Positions 45,617-54,371 of a stretch of 64,000 nucleotides of DNA are shown here, one piece after another (the stretch's first letter is position 1; each line of letters begins with the position of its first letter). The stretch covers positions 17,406 through 81,405 of the forward strand of contig JADHTB010000019.1 in NCBI GenBank assembly GCA_016776605.1. Reading direction: 5' to 3'. This stretch comes from Alphaproteobacteria bacterium (GTDB taxonomy: Bacteria > Pseudomonadota > Alphaproteobacteria > GCA-2731375). Under the pieces are notes generated by a model. The model searched no databases, was not told the origin of the DNA, and saw only the letters and a program-made list of their open reading frames with translations. The position numbers were made by a program, and so were the translations under genes.

Positions 45617-46213
45617 CTACGAACCTGACTTTAATTTGTAGGCTGTGCCCCAGCCCCAGGCACCGGACCCGAACCCGCGGGCGACTACACGCTCGCGGTA
45701 TATGTTAGAGACGATGTTGCCATCGCCCGCGAGCAATGCCTTGGTCGCGCACATCTCAGCGCAGATAGGCAGTTTGCCCTCTGCCAAGCGGTTGCGTCCG
45801 TACTTCTGGAACTCGGCAGAGGACATATCCTCCTCCGGTCCGCCGGCACAGAAAGTGCATTTGTCCATTTTACCGCGGCTGCCATAGTTGCCCACCTGGG
45901 GAAACTGCGGCGCGCCGAACGGACAAGCGAAGAAGCAATAGCCGCAGCCAATGCACAAGTCCTTGGAGTGCAAGACGACGCCTTCCTCGCTTTGATAAAT
46001 GCAATCGACCGGACAGACCGCGATACACGGTGCATCTGAACAATGCATGCAGGCAACGGAAATCGACCGCTCGCCTGGTTTGCCGTCGTTAATGGTAACT
46101 ACCCGACGGCGGTTCACGCCCCAAGGCACCTCATGCTCGTTCTTACAGGCCGTGACACACGCGTTGCATTCGATGCAGCGTTCGGCGTCGCAGAGAAATT
46201 TCATTCTAGCCAT
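45617..46213 (-). CDS. fdhB: Formate dehydrogenase beta (iron-sulfur) subunit
   Basis: About 198 residues with cysteine motifs for four [4Fe-4S] clusters: CIECNACVTACKNEHEVP, CSDAPCIAVCPVDCIY, CIGCGYCFFACPFGAPQFP and KCTFC with a late ICAEMC. It carries electrons from the Mo/W site to the cytochrome b subunit. It lacks the C-terminal membrane anchor of E. coli FdnH. ATG 46213 has GGAGG at 7 bases; a longer frame to 46234 overlaps the alpha gene. Its start is 18 bp from the alpha stop, so translation is probably coupled. Confidence 0.95.
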   Translation of the reverse strand: MARMKFLCDAERCIECNACVTACKNEHEVPWGVNRRRVVTINDGKPGERSISVACMHCSDAPCIAVCPVDCIYQSEEGVVLHSKDLCIGCGYCFFACPFGAPQFPQVGNYGSRGKMDKCTFCAGGPEEDMSSAEFQKYGRNRLAEGKLPICAEMCATKALLAGDGNIVSNIYRERVVARGFGSGAWGWGTAYKLKSGS

Positions 46214-46230
46214 TGTCTTTTCCTCCCGCC

Positions 46231-49098
46231 TCAAGCTGCTTCAATGCGACACAGGGTAACTTTGGTTTCCTGCATCTGGGTTACCGAGTCATAGCCATAA
46301 GTGCCGCACATGTTCGAAGCCTCCCCTAGGACATATGGATCGGCCCCAGGGGGATACTTGCTTCGAAGATCCTTGCCTTGCCAATGTCCGCCGAAGTGGA
46401 ACGGCATGAAGGCAACGCCAGGCGCCACCCTTTCCGTTACCAAGGCCTTGACCAGCACCTTGCTGCCTTCCGGGCTATATATCCAGACATCGCCGCCTTC
46501 CTTGACGCCGAGGTTGTTGGCATCGCGGGGATGCAGTTCGCAGAACATTTCCTGCTGCAACTCGGCCAGCCACTTGTTGGACCGCGATTCATCGCCACCA
46601 CCTTCATATTCAACCAGGCGCCCAGACGTCAAAATGGTCGGGAAGTCCTTGGAGAAGTCCTTTTTCTGGATCGATTCGTACATGGTCGGCAGACGATAGG
46701 CCTGCTTGTCCTTGTAGGTCGCATATTTGGGCAGCAAATCACGTCGCGGCGTATACAGAGGCTCCCGGTGCAAGGGCACCGGATCCGGAAAAGTCCAGAC
46801 CACTGTTCGCGCCTTGGCGTTGCCAAACGGAGCGCAGCCGTGCTTGATGGCGACCCGCTGGATACCGCCCGAGAGGTCGGTCTTCCAATTGGTCTTATCG
46901 CCAGCAACCGCTTCGATTGCCTTGCGTTCGCCGGCGGTCAAGTCCTTATCCCAACCTAGCTTTTTCAACATGGCCATGGTGAATTCGGGATAGCCATCCT
47001 TGATTTCGGAACCGACCGAATAGGATCCCTCGGCAAGCAGGTTTTCCCCGTTCCGCTGGACGCCAAAGCGGGCCCTGAATGTCAGACCGCCCTCCGCCAC
47101 CGGTTTTGAAGGATCATAAAGGATTGGGGTACCTGGATGCTTCATATCGGCGGTACCCCAGCAAGGCCAGGGCAGACCGTAATACTCGCCGTCGCACGGT
47201 CCGCCGATTGCCTGCAGCGAGGTCTTGTCGAACGTCGACTGATTGTTCATTTGCTTGCGCAGACGTTCAGGCGACTGACCGGTATAACCGATCGTCCACA
47301 TGCCGCCATTGAACTCGCGGGTGATGTCTTCGATCAGCGGTTCGTTTTTGTTGACCTTGATCTGCTTGAACATCTCCTTATCAAAACCAAGCTTCTTGGC
47401 GAAGAGATACATGATCTCGTGGTCCGGTTTCGATTCGAAGAGAGGCTCAAAGACCTTGTCCCGCCATTGCAGCGAACGATTGGACGCGGTGACCGAGCCA
47501 TAAGTCTCGAACTGGGTCGCCGCCGGCAGGACATAGACGCCATCCTTGCGGTCCGGAATAACGGAAGCGAAGGTCGGCACCGGATCGATCACGACCATCA
47601 GGTCGAGTTTCTCCATCGCCTTCTTCATCTCGGCGAGACGGGTCTGCGAATTCACGGCGTGACCCCACAACACCATCGCCCGCAGATTATCGGGCTGGTC
47701 AATCTTGTCCTTGTTTTCGAGGACGCCATCGATCCAGCGGGATACCGGGATACCCTTCGATTCCATGAGTTTCTGGGAGGCGAAACGACTCTTCACGTAT
47801 TCATAATCGACGCCCCAGACCCGGCACCAATGTTTCCACGAACCGGCCTTCAGGCCGTAGTAGCCCGGCAAGCTGTGCGACAGCACACACATGTCAGTGG
47901 CGCCTTGCACATTGTCATGGCCGCGGAAGATGTTGGCGCCGCCGCCGGCGACGCCGATGTTGCCCAAAGCCAATTGCAGTATGCAGTAGGCCCGGGTGTT
48001 GTTGTTGCCGGTGGTATGCTGGGTACCGCCCATGCACCAGATGATGGTGCCCGGACGGTTGTTGGCCAGAGTGCGCGCGACCCGCTTTAACTGCGAGCCC
48101 GGCACGCCGGTGACCCGCTCGGTCTCCTCCGGAGTCCACTGTTTGACCTCGGCCTTGATTTGTTCCAGGCCCCATACGCGCTGGCGGATATATTCCTTAT
48201 CCTCCCAGCCATTCTCAAAGATGTGCCACAGCAGGCCCCAGATCAGCGCGACATCGGTGCCCGGCCGCAAGCGAATATACTCATCCGCATGGGCCGCGGT
48301 CCGGGTAAAGCGTGGATCGCAAACGATCAGAGCGGCATTGTTCTGTTCCTTTGCCTTGAGGATATGCTGCACCGCTACAGGATGCGCCTCGGCCGGATTG
48401 GAGCCGATCAGAAACATCGAGCGCGAATTGTGCATGTCATTGAAGGAATTCGTCATCGCGCCATAGCCCCAGGTGTTGGCGACACCGGCGACGGTGGTCG
48501 AATGGCAGATTCGGGCCTGATGATCCCCGTTGTTGGAACCCCAGAAAGCATAGAACTTGCGGAACAAGTAGGCTTGCTCGTTATTGAACTTGGCGGAACC
48601 GAGCCAGTAGACCGAATCCGGCCCGGACGACTTGCGGATCTCCAGCATCTTGTCGCCGATCTCGTTGACCGCTTGATCCCAGGAAACCTTCTTCCATTTG
48701 CCGCCTTCAAGCTTCATCGGATATTTCAGCCGACGCTCGCTATGGGCATGTTCGCGCACCGCGGCACCTTTGGCGCAATGGGCGCCGAGGTTGATGGGGC
48801 TTTCAAAGCCCGGCTCCTGGCCGACCCAGACGCCATTGTCAACTTCCGCGATGACGGTGCAGCCGACCGCGCAATGGGTGCAGACCGATTTGATTTTTTT
48901 GACGGTCCCGCTGGCGTTCTGAGCCTTGGCTTTTTTCACGGTGCCCAACGGCACCGCCGTTGCCAATGCAGCGCCGCCCGCCGCCAGCCCTGATTGCGCC
49001 AGAAAGGCACGCCGATTGATCGTGGTGCCGACGACTGATGCCAATGCCTGCTTCAAACGAGGGCCATTCGCAACGCCGTTGATTTTTTTGGTAAGCAT
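46231..49098 (-). CDS. fdhA: Formate dehydrogenase alpha (catalytic molybdopterin) subunit, cysteine form, Tat-exported
   Basis: About 955 residues. Tat signal INRRAFLAQSGLAAGGAAL begins near residue 28. The [4Fe-4S] motif is CTHCAVGCTVIAE with a later cysteine in NLGAHCAKGAAV. The Mo/W ligand region reads ARICHSTTVAGVANTWG, with cysteine where E. coli FdnG has selenocysteine, followed by the catalytic histidine. Other motifs include RTAAHADEYIRLRPGTDVA, GTQHTTGNNNTRAYCILQLA and DPVPTFASVIPDRKDGVYVL. Start ATG 49098 has GGGAGG at 6 bases. Probably periplasmic, docking to beta and gamma. Confidence 0.96.
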   Translation of the reverse strand: MLTKKINGVANGPRLKQALASVVGTTINRRAFLAQSGLAAGGAALATAVPLGTVKKAKAQNASGTVKKIKSVCTHCAVGCTVIAEVDNGVWVGQEPGFESPINLGAHCAKGAAVREHAHSERRLKYPMKLEGGKWKKVSWDQAVNEIGDKMLEIRKSSGPDSVYWLGSAKFNNEQAYLFRKFYAFWGSNNGDHQARICHSTTVAGVANTWGYGAMTNSFNDMHNSRSMFLIGSNPAEAHPVAVQHILKAKEQNNAALIVCDPRFTRTAAHADEYIRLRPGTDVALIWGLLWHIFENGWEDKEYIRQRVWGLEQIKAEVKQWTPEETERVTGVPGSQLKRVARTLANNRPGTIIWCMGGTQHTTGNNNTRAYCILQLALGNIGVAGGGANIFRGHDNVQGATDMCVLSHSLPGYYGLKAGSWKHWCRVWGVDYEYVKSRFASQKLMESKGIPVSRWIDGVLENKDKIDQPDNLRAMVLWGHAVNSQTRLAEMKKAMEKLDLMVVIDPVPTFASVIPDRKDGVYVLPAATQFETYGSVTASNRSLQWRDKVFEPLFESKPDHEIMYLFAKKLGFDKEMFKQIKVNKNEPLIEDITREFNGGMWTIGYTGQSPERLRKQMNNQSTFDKTSLQAIGGPCDGEYYGLPWPCWGTADMKHPGTPILYDPSKPVAEGGLTFRARFGVQRNGENLLAEGSYSVGSEIKDGYPEFTMAMLKKLGWDKDLTAGERKAIEAVAGDKTNWKTDLSGGIQRVAIKHGCAPFGNAKARTVVWTFPDPVPLHREPLYTPRRDLLPKYATYKDKQAYRLPTMYESIQKKDFSKDFPTILTSGRLVEYEGGGDESRSNKWLAELQQEMFCELHPRDANNLGVKEGGDVWIYSPEGSKVLVKALVTERVAPGVAFMPFHFGGHWQGKDLRSKYPPGADPYVLGEASNMCGTYGYDSVTQMQETKVTLCRIEAA

Positions 49099-49167
49099 CA
49101 AATCCTCCCGAATTGAACTTTTCCTTCAGGCCCGTTTCCAGCCTGAGCCGTCTGCCTTGATCCAGAG

Positions 49168-49374
49168 TTAGAACTTGGCTAGTTCGTAATACGTGCGGAC
49201 ATGCTCGGTTTCCCGGTAGCCGCGCCCTGAATTTTCGGCTTCCACCGCTTGTGCTTCCTTTGACTTCGCCATGACCCCGGCCGCTCCGGCTGTGCCCAGG
49301 ACCAGTCCGGCTTGTTTTAGGAAGTCGCGGCGCTTCACCGCCTGCGTTACCAAATGCCCCTTGTCTTCTTTCAT
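49168..49374 (-). CDS. Formate dehydrogenase region Tat-target small protein
   Basis: 68 residues. The twin-arginine motif KRRDFLKQAGLVLGTAGAAG lies near the N-terminus, and the rest is a short mature part ending in GYRETEHVRTYYELAKF. Matches the small 'FDH region TAT target' proteins found beside formate dehydrogenase alpha genes; as I recall, the conserved YRETEHVRxYY tail is their signature. It is 70 bp upstream of the alpha gene, in the same direction. It may be a small subunit or a maturation aid. GTG 49377 is one codon upstream. Confidence 0.88.
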   Translation of the reverse strand: MKEDKGHLVTQAVKRRDFLKQAGLVLGTAGAAGVMAKSKEAQAVEAENSGRGYRETEHVRTYYELAKF

Positions 49375-49436
49375 CACGCGCTCCTCACGCTCCTGATGAC
49401 GGTCACGGGCCTATCGCCGCCGCGGCCGCTGCGGCA

Positions 49437-50048
49437 TTATGCCGCCATTCGGAAGGCGCTCCCTTCGACTTCCAGAAAAATGCGGCCCAACCGCGCGACC
49501 GCGACGAAGAAGACGGCCGATTCCGCCGCCTCCAAATCCATGAATAGGTCACCTGCCCACGTAGCTAAATGGGCTTCGAAAAATCTCGTTTGTTCAGATA
49601 GATCAGTCACACCGATGCCAAAGTTGCCGACGATCAGGCCATGCATCATTTCCAACAGGGCCGCGATGTGATCCTCGGGCTCGTCATTCACATTGCCGCA
49701 GGCGATACCCAGCCGATCCATGTCGCGGCGCAATTCCGCAAGCGGATGGTCATGCAAACTGCCCGTCAGATAGTAGGAGGCATAGGGGAGAATTTCGCCG
49801 CCCTGGCCCATGCCATAAAACAATTTGGTGTATTCATCCTCAAGCGTGTTCATCTCGATATTCGCGGCCAGCGCCAGATCTGACAGAGCCATGCCAAGAG
49901 GCGTATCATCGCCTTGCAATTGTTGCAGTTTATCGAGACATTCAGGGTCCGGCGGCAATGCCAATAGGCGCCCAAGCAACGCATAGAGCGCAGCACGCCG
50001 CGCTTCAATTTCTGCCACGGCATCCCTATGGTCGCCATTGGCGGACAT
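49437..50048 (-). CDS. TorD/DmsD-family molecular chaperone for formate dehydrogenase
   Basis: 203-residue all-helical chaperone of the TorD/NarJ superfamily. LYALLGRLLALPPDPECL at the N-terminus and EYTKLFYGMGQGGEILPYAS (TorD-like LFxGxGxG..PYxS motif) with YLTGSLHDHPLAELRRD are diagnostic, plus EDHIAALLEMMHGLI. It binds the Tat signal of the alpha subunit and holds it for cofactor insertion. It is 60 bp upstream of the small Tat protein gene. Confidence 0.9.
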   Translation of the reverse strand: MSANGDHRDAVAEIEARRAALYALLGRLLALPPDPECLDKLQQLQGDDTPLGMALSDLALAANIEMNTLEDEYTKLFYGMGQGGEILPYASYYLTGSLHDHPLAELRRDMDRLGIACGNVNDEPEDHIAALLEMMHGLIVGNFGIGVTDLSEQTRFFEAHLATWAGDLFMDLEAAESAVFFVAVARLGRIFLEVEGSAFRMAA

Positions 50049-50182
50049 CGTTTGGACCCCCTAACGATTGGCGTCAGCAAAACAACACAGATAGGTGCCG
50101 ACTGCCGCTCATTTTTGCTTATCGTTCCAAGGAACTTATGTAAAATTGTAGCGTCCAACTAGCCCGTTGAAAACAGTTTATT

Positions 50183-50743
50183 TCAACTTTTGAAAATATC
50201 GTCATCATCGGAGAGGGCAATTGTGTCATCTTCGATGTGATCATCATCTTCATCAGTGGTTTCGGTCGGTTCTTCGGCCTCGGCAACCATGCGATCGCCG
50301 GACGCAGCGCCTTGCGATGTTTCGCTGATGGCCTCCGCCTCGCTCAACATGCCGCGGCCCACCTTGTAATTGGTGTCTATGGCGGCGATGAGTTTATCGA
50401 TTAGATTGAAATCCTCATCGTAGTCATTCAAGCCATCAAGATTGGCCAGCACCGGATCGCTGAGCCAGAGTTTGCGCAATGCCGCACGGGTCAGCGCCTC
50501 AGGAACGCCATCCACCAAAAACTGCGTGTAATCGGAATTGGCGTCCAGATCTTCAATAGGCGGTAGCGGTGGACGGTCCTCGTCGCTGGAACGGTCCTCG
50601 ACAGCCTCCAGATTTGCTTGAAGCTTGTCGCCCGATGTGGCCGGCTCCAGCGCTTCTGGTTCCGGGAAGCCTTGATCGCTGACACGAGCCTCGGTCTTGC
50701 GCCGCGACCAGCGCGCGATTGGCCCGTCTCCGTTTCCGCTCAT
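50183..50743 (-). CDS. DUF3306-containing protein
   Basis: 186 residues, strongly acidic. The core ARWSRRKTEAR ... DANSDYTQFLVDGVPEALTRAALRKLWLSDPVLANLDGLNDYDEDF (seen in parts: DYTQFLVDGVPEAL, ALRKLWLSDPVLANLDGLND) matches DUF3306, a family encoded with formate dehydrogenase in many proteobacteria. The C-terminal third is a D/E-rich tail. Its function is unknown; an accessory role in enzyme assembly is inferred. It lies 2 bp from the DUF3305 gene, which precedes it. Confidence 0.9.
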   Translation of the reverse strand: MSGNGDGPIARWSRRKTEARVSDQGFPEPEALEPATSGDKLQANLEAVEDRSSDEDRPPLPPIEDLDANSDYTQFLVDGVPEALTRAALRKLWLSDPVLANLDGLNDYDEDFNLIDKLIAAIDTNYKVGRGMLSEAEAISETSQGAASGDRMVAEAEEPTETTDEDDDHIEDDTIALSDDDDIFKS

Positions 50744-50745
50744 AT

Positions 50746-51258
50746 TCAGGTCCGCCCCAGTTGCCCGCGCGGCCGCGAACCGGTCATCTTGTCTTTGTGA
50801 CCCTTGTTCTTGCGTTTTTCGAACGGTGTTTCCACATGGTACTGATCCACGAAATCCTGCAACCAGCTCATCATGTCTTCAGGCATGGGCACGCCTTCAA
50901 CAATTTCATCGCCGCTTTCATGATAGCCCATGGCCTCGAACGGACAGGCTGTAACGTGGAACGGCTCGACATCATTGTCTTCCGCCTCCTCGCCCTGACG
51001 CAGCACCACATAGATCTGAGGCGGGTTTTGCGACAAATTGGTCATGTAACCTTCGGTCTCGCCGCGGAATAGTTCCAAATCAAATGTCCCGGCGAGAAAG
51101 TGAACCCAATCCGCGCCGCTTTGCAGCTCACGCCAACGCTCCCCCCGCGCCGCATTCGGGATCACGGCGATCGGCCGCCAGACGTAATCCTGCCAGGGGT
51201 TCTCAATGTCACGCCGCTCGACAACAACGCCCAGTGACATGCTCGCGTCGGCACCCAT
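50746..51258 (-). CDS. DUF3305-containing protein
   Basis: 170 residues. SLGVVVERRDIENPWQDYVW near the N-terminus, ELFRGETEGYMTNLSQNPPQ in the middle and ACPFEAMGYHESGDEIVEGV after it are typical of DUF3305, another conserved companion of formate dehydrogenase. The C-terminal tail is basic. It precedes DUF3306 by 2 bp, so the two are cotranscribed. Start ATG 51258 has GAGG upstream. It is divergent from the ferredoxin-like gene, sharing a 131-bp control region. Its function is unknown. Confidence 0.9.
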   Translation of the reverse strand: MGADASMSLGVVVERRDIENPWQDYVWRPIAVIPNAARGERWRELQSGADWVHFLAGTFDLELFRGETEGYMTNLSQNPPQIYVVLRQGEEAEDNDVEPFHVTACPFEAMGYHESGDEIVEGVPMPEDMMSWLQDFVDQYHVETPFEKRKNKGHKDKMTGSRPRGQLGRT

Positions 51259-51389
51259 TCGAACAACCTCGTGATAAGCTGTACATTTCGAGTCTGCGAT
51301 CTTGCTCCTATCTACTCATTGATTGCAATATAGTTAGTCGAAAGACAGAGCGCACAAAGTTGGAAAACGCGCGGGGGGACCGGATTACC

Positions 51390-53444
51390 ATGGCGATCCA
51401 AACAGGCCAGTCTGGATTTCGCATGCTGATTTGCGATTGCGAGGGTACCAGCGCGCTCGACCCACAGACGATTGAAAAAGCGATCGGCCGAAAACCCGAC
51501 TTTTGTGGCACCCAATTGTGCCGGCAACAGTTGGCGGACGTGCAAACGCGGCTGGCTAAAAATGACCCGTTGCTGATCGGCTGCATCCAGGAAGCCCCGC
51601 TGTTCAGGGAGACCGCAGACGACGACGGTTTCCATGGCGACCTGCGTTTTGTCAACATCCGTGAAAAGGCGGGGTGGTCGCGCGATGGCGCCGCCGCAGG
51701 CGCGAAGATGGGTGCATTGATCGCCGAAGCTATGCTGGACGTCCCGGGCCCTCATGCCGTCCCGGTAACAAGCGGCGGCGTCGTCATGGTGATCGGTCGT
51801 GACGATGTCGCGTTCGACGCGGCGCGGCGGCTGGGCGAACGCATGGATGTTACATTGTTGCTGGAGGGCAATGCCTCTGTATTGGCCCCCCGCACGGTGG
51901 ATGTGCCGATTTTTCACTTTAGCGCCGTGCGGGCGCTGGGGCACCTGGGCAGGTTTGAGGTCGAAATCGATAACCTCGCAGCCATGAAGCCGTCATCGCG
52001 TAACGAGATCGTGTTCGACCCGGCAGCACCAAGCATGACCCGAAGTCAATGCGACATCATTCTCGATCTGCGCGGCGGCACCCCGATATTCGCGGCACCG
52101 GACAAGCGGGAAGGCTATTTCAATCCCGATCCCAAGGATCCCGCCAGTGTCGCCTATGTCCTATTCGACATCATCGATCTGGTGGGCGAGTTCGAAAAGC
52201 CGCGTTATGTGGAATACGATGAAGCGATATGCGCCCATGCCCGCAACGGTATCGTCGGGTGCACGCGATGTCTGGATAATTGCCCGGCCGGCGCCATCAC
52301 GCCAGAGGGTGAAGGAATCAAGATCGATCCACAGATCTGTGCTGGCTGTGGTGCCTGCGCCGGCGTCTGTCCGACCGGCGCGGTCAGCTATGCCATGCCG
52401 AGAAGCGAGGCATTATTGCTGCGCATGCGGACGTTGCTCCAAACCTATGAAGCGGGCGGTGGCAAACGCGGGGTGCTATTGTTCCACGATGGTGATTTTG
52501 GCGAAGAGATGATTGCCACGATAGCGCGGCACTATGACGGACTACCCGCCAATGTATTGCCCTTTGCTGTCAATGCGCTGGGGCAATGCGGCCTGGATAC
52601 GCTATTGGCGGCCCGGGTATATGGCGCGGTCGGGTGCCTGCTTCTCGCGCCGCCGCGCATGACGGATGAACTTGCCGCTCTGGGTGATACAATAGCATTG
52701 TCCAACCATATTATGGCCGCCCTGGGCTACCCTGAAAGCCATGCCCGTATCATGGCAGAGGCTGATCCGGAAGAAGCCAACAAGCAACTATGGGCCGCCG
52801 CCGCCGATGTCATCGACGGTCCACGGGCCGCGGCTTTTGAACCAATTGACGAGAAACGGACAGTCCTTAATCTGGCCCTCACCGCCCTGCACCGGGTCGC
52901 GCCCGAACCCCGGGACGAGATACCGCTAGCAGATGGCGCACCATTTGGAACCGTCGAAATCGACGTCGACGGATGCACCTTGTGCCTCGCCTGCACCAAT
53001 ACCTGCCCAACGAATGCCCTGCGCGACACGCCGAATTACCCGCGCCTGAATTTCGTCGAGACAGCCTGTGTCCAATGCGGATTGTGCGTTTCTACCTGCC
53101 CTGAAAAAGTCATCAAATTGCAACCTCGCCTGCTTTTCACCGGTGCGGCGCGAAATACCCGCGTGATCAAGGAAGAAGAACCCTTTGATTGCATACGGTG
53201 CGGCACCCCGTTCGCCACCAAATCGATGATAGAGACAGTTACAAAAAAAATGTCCGCCCATAGCATGTTCCCGAACAGTCAGGCGTTGCAGCGCCTGCAA
53301 ATGTGTGGCGACTGCCGTATCATCGATATGGCTGAAACCGATACGAATCCGATGGCAGCCGGCGCGCGCCCGAAACCGAGGACCACGGATGACTATCTTC
53401 GCGGTCTTATCACTGATGATCCGGACGATGATACGAACCCATGA
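51390..53444 (+). CDS. Formate dehydrogenase-associated 4Fe-4S dicluster protein
   Basis: 684 residues from ATG 51390 (GGGGGA upstream); the open frame extends to 51084 but that part overlaps DUF3305. The N-terminal region MLICDCEGTSALD holds few cysteines (CDC, FCGTQLC) and resembles HdrA-like electron-bifurcation proteins in part. Two ferredoxin segments follow: CTRCLDNCPAGAI and CAGCGACAGVCPTGA (about 291-335), and CTLCLACTNTCPTNAL and CVQCGLCVSTCPEKV (about 529-570), giving four [4Fe-4S] clusters, then CIRCG and CGDC near the C-terminus. Often encoded divergently from DUF3305/DUF3306 next to FDH. Its electron partner is unknown. Confidence 0.87.
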   Translation: MAIQTGQSGFRMLICDCEGTSALDPQTIEKAIGRKPDFCGTQLCRQQLADVQTRLAKNDPLLIGCIQEAPLFRETADDDGFHGDLRFVNIREKAGWSRDGAAAGAKMGALIAEAMLDVPGPHAVPVTSGGVVMVIGRDDVAFDAARRLGERMDVTLLLEGNASVLAPRTVDVPIFHFSAVRALGHLGRFEVEIDNLAAMKPSSRNEIVFDPAAPSMTRSQCDIILDLRGGTPIFAAPDKREGYFNPDPKDPASVAYVLFDIIDLVGEFEKPRYVEYDEAICAHARNGIVGCTRCLDNCPAGAITPEGEGIKIDPQICAGCGACAGVCPTGAVSYAMPRSEALLLRMRTLLQTYEAGGGKRGVLLFHDGDFGEEMIATIARHYDGLPANVLPFAVNALGQCGLDTLLAARVYGAVGCLLLAPPRMTDELAALGDTIALSNHIMAALGYPESHARIMAEADPEEANKQLWAAAADVIDGPRAAAFEPIDEKRTVLNLALTALHRVAPEPRDEIPLADGAPFGTVEIDVDGCTLCLACTNTCPTNALRDTPNYPRLNFVETACVQCGLCVSTCPEKVIKLQPRLLFTGAARNTRVIKEEEPFDCIRCGTPFATKSMIETVTKKMSAHSMFPNSQALQRLQMCGDCRIIDMAETDTNPMAAGARPKPRTTDDYLRGLITDDPDDDTNP

Positions 53445-53699
53445 GGCGGTGGCCGCGGTGGTGAAACCGAATGGAACGATGGACGATATCGGGTATGCCC
53501 CGATCGGACACCGGCCTGTTGTGGTTGGTCCGGTTATCTGGCTGATGCTGTCTCGTGCTATTGGGCTTGGTCATTTGACCTAACGTCTGCCAAACCTTCC
53601 TTCAAGATTTCATGATGGCGACCCTGGCTGCTCAAGGCACGTAAGGCGTCGACGGGGGCAGGGCGACGTCAGTATCACATGTCAAAAGGTTCGAGTGGC

Positions 53700-54152
53700 A
53701 TGCAGACCTATCATAGATTTCCGATTGATGAATTTTATGGCGTGCTGAACACTGACGAACAGGGCTTTTCAGGCGCAGAGGCCGTGGCACGCTTGCAACA
53801 TTATGACGCCAACGACCCCCTGTATCGAACAGCGATCACTGACTTCTTTTCCTCGATCATCATTTGCCAAGTGGCCGACGTAATCATCTGCCGTAGCCGC
53901 CGGCAGAGCCTGTTCACGGTCGGCGTGCTGTCGAACCGGTTGGTGTTGCTCGGTATCGCGGCAGAGTTGGCGCTACTCGCGTTAATCGCCTAGGTGCCGG
54001 CGTTCAACAACTTACTTTGGCACCGCGCCGTTGGCGACCTGGCAACTTGCCTTGAGCGTTCCCTTCGCCATTGTGATCCTGCCGGGTACGAAGCGCGGCG
54101 TATCTTCGTGCGGCGGGAAAATCCGTTCGTTCTCAAATGGCTGACCTGGTAG
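53700..54152 (+). pseudogene. P-type cation ATPase remnant (N- and C-terminal ends joined)
   Basis: Residues 1-50 match the Cation_ATPase_N region (FPIDEFYGVLNTDEQGFS, EAVARLQHYDAND). From about residue 57 the sequence matches the last membrane part of type II P-ATPases (FFSSIIICQVADVIICRSRR, then GVLSNRLVLLGIAAELALLA). The phosphorylation, nucleotide and central membrane domains (about 700 residues) are absent. A TAG at 53991-53993 and a later frameshift break the C-terminus, which continues as LALSVPFAIVILPG and FVLKWLTW to 54152. It is an in-frame deletion relic, not functional. Confidence 0.75.
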
Positions 54153-54371
54153 GAGAAAGACACATTTGTTTAGGTCGGTCGTTTTTTCCCCTGCGCATGC
54201 GTCACGCTGGCCCTCACGAACTGCTGCATATCACGTCGGCCGGGAGCTTAAGTTTATTAGAAACCTCTAAATAACGGCTTGTGGCAGATCGGATTTTCGT
54301 GTTCAGAAGGCGACGAGCATACGTCAAGACTTAGATGCGTGCTAATGGGTCTATGGCCTAAGCTGCCTACG

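Noticed and set aside
46231..49098. Selenocysteine formate dehydrogenase
   Set aside because: The active-site position is a normal cysteine codon in ARICHSTTV; no in-frame TGA is present.
51084..51389. N-terminal extension of the 4Fe-4S dicluster gene
   Set aside because: It overlaps the DUF3305 coding region on the other strand and precedes a better start with a ribosome site at 51390.
53305..53583. Possible small gene after the ferredoxin-like gene
   Set aside because: Most of it is out of frame inside the preceding gene, and the rest shows no recognisable family.
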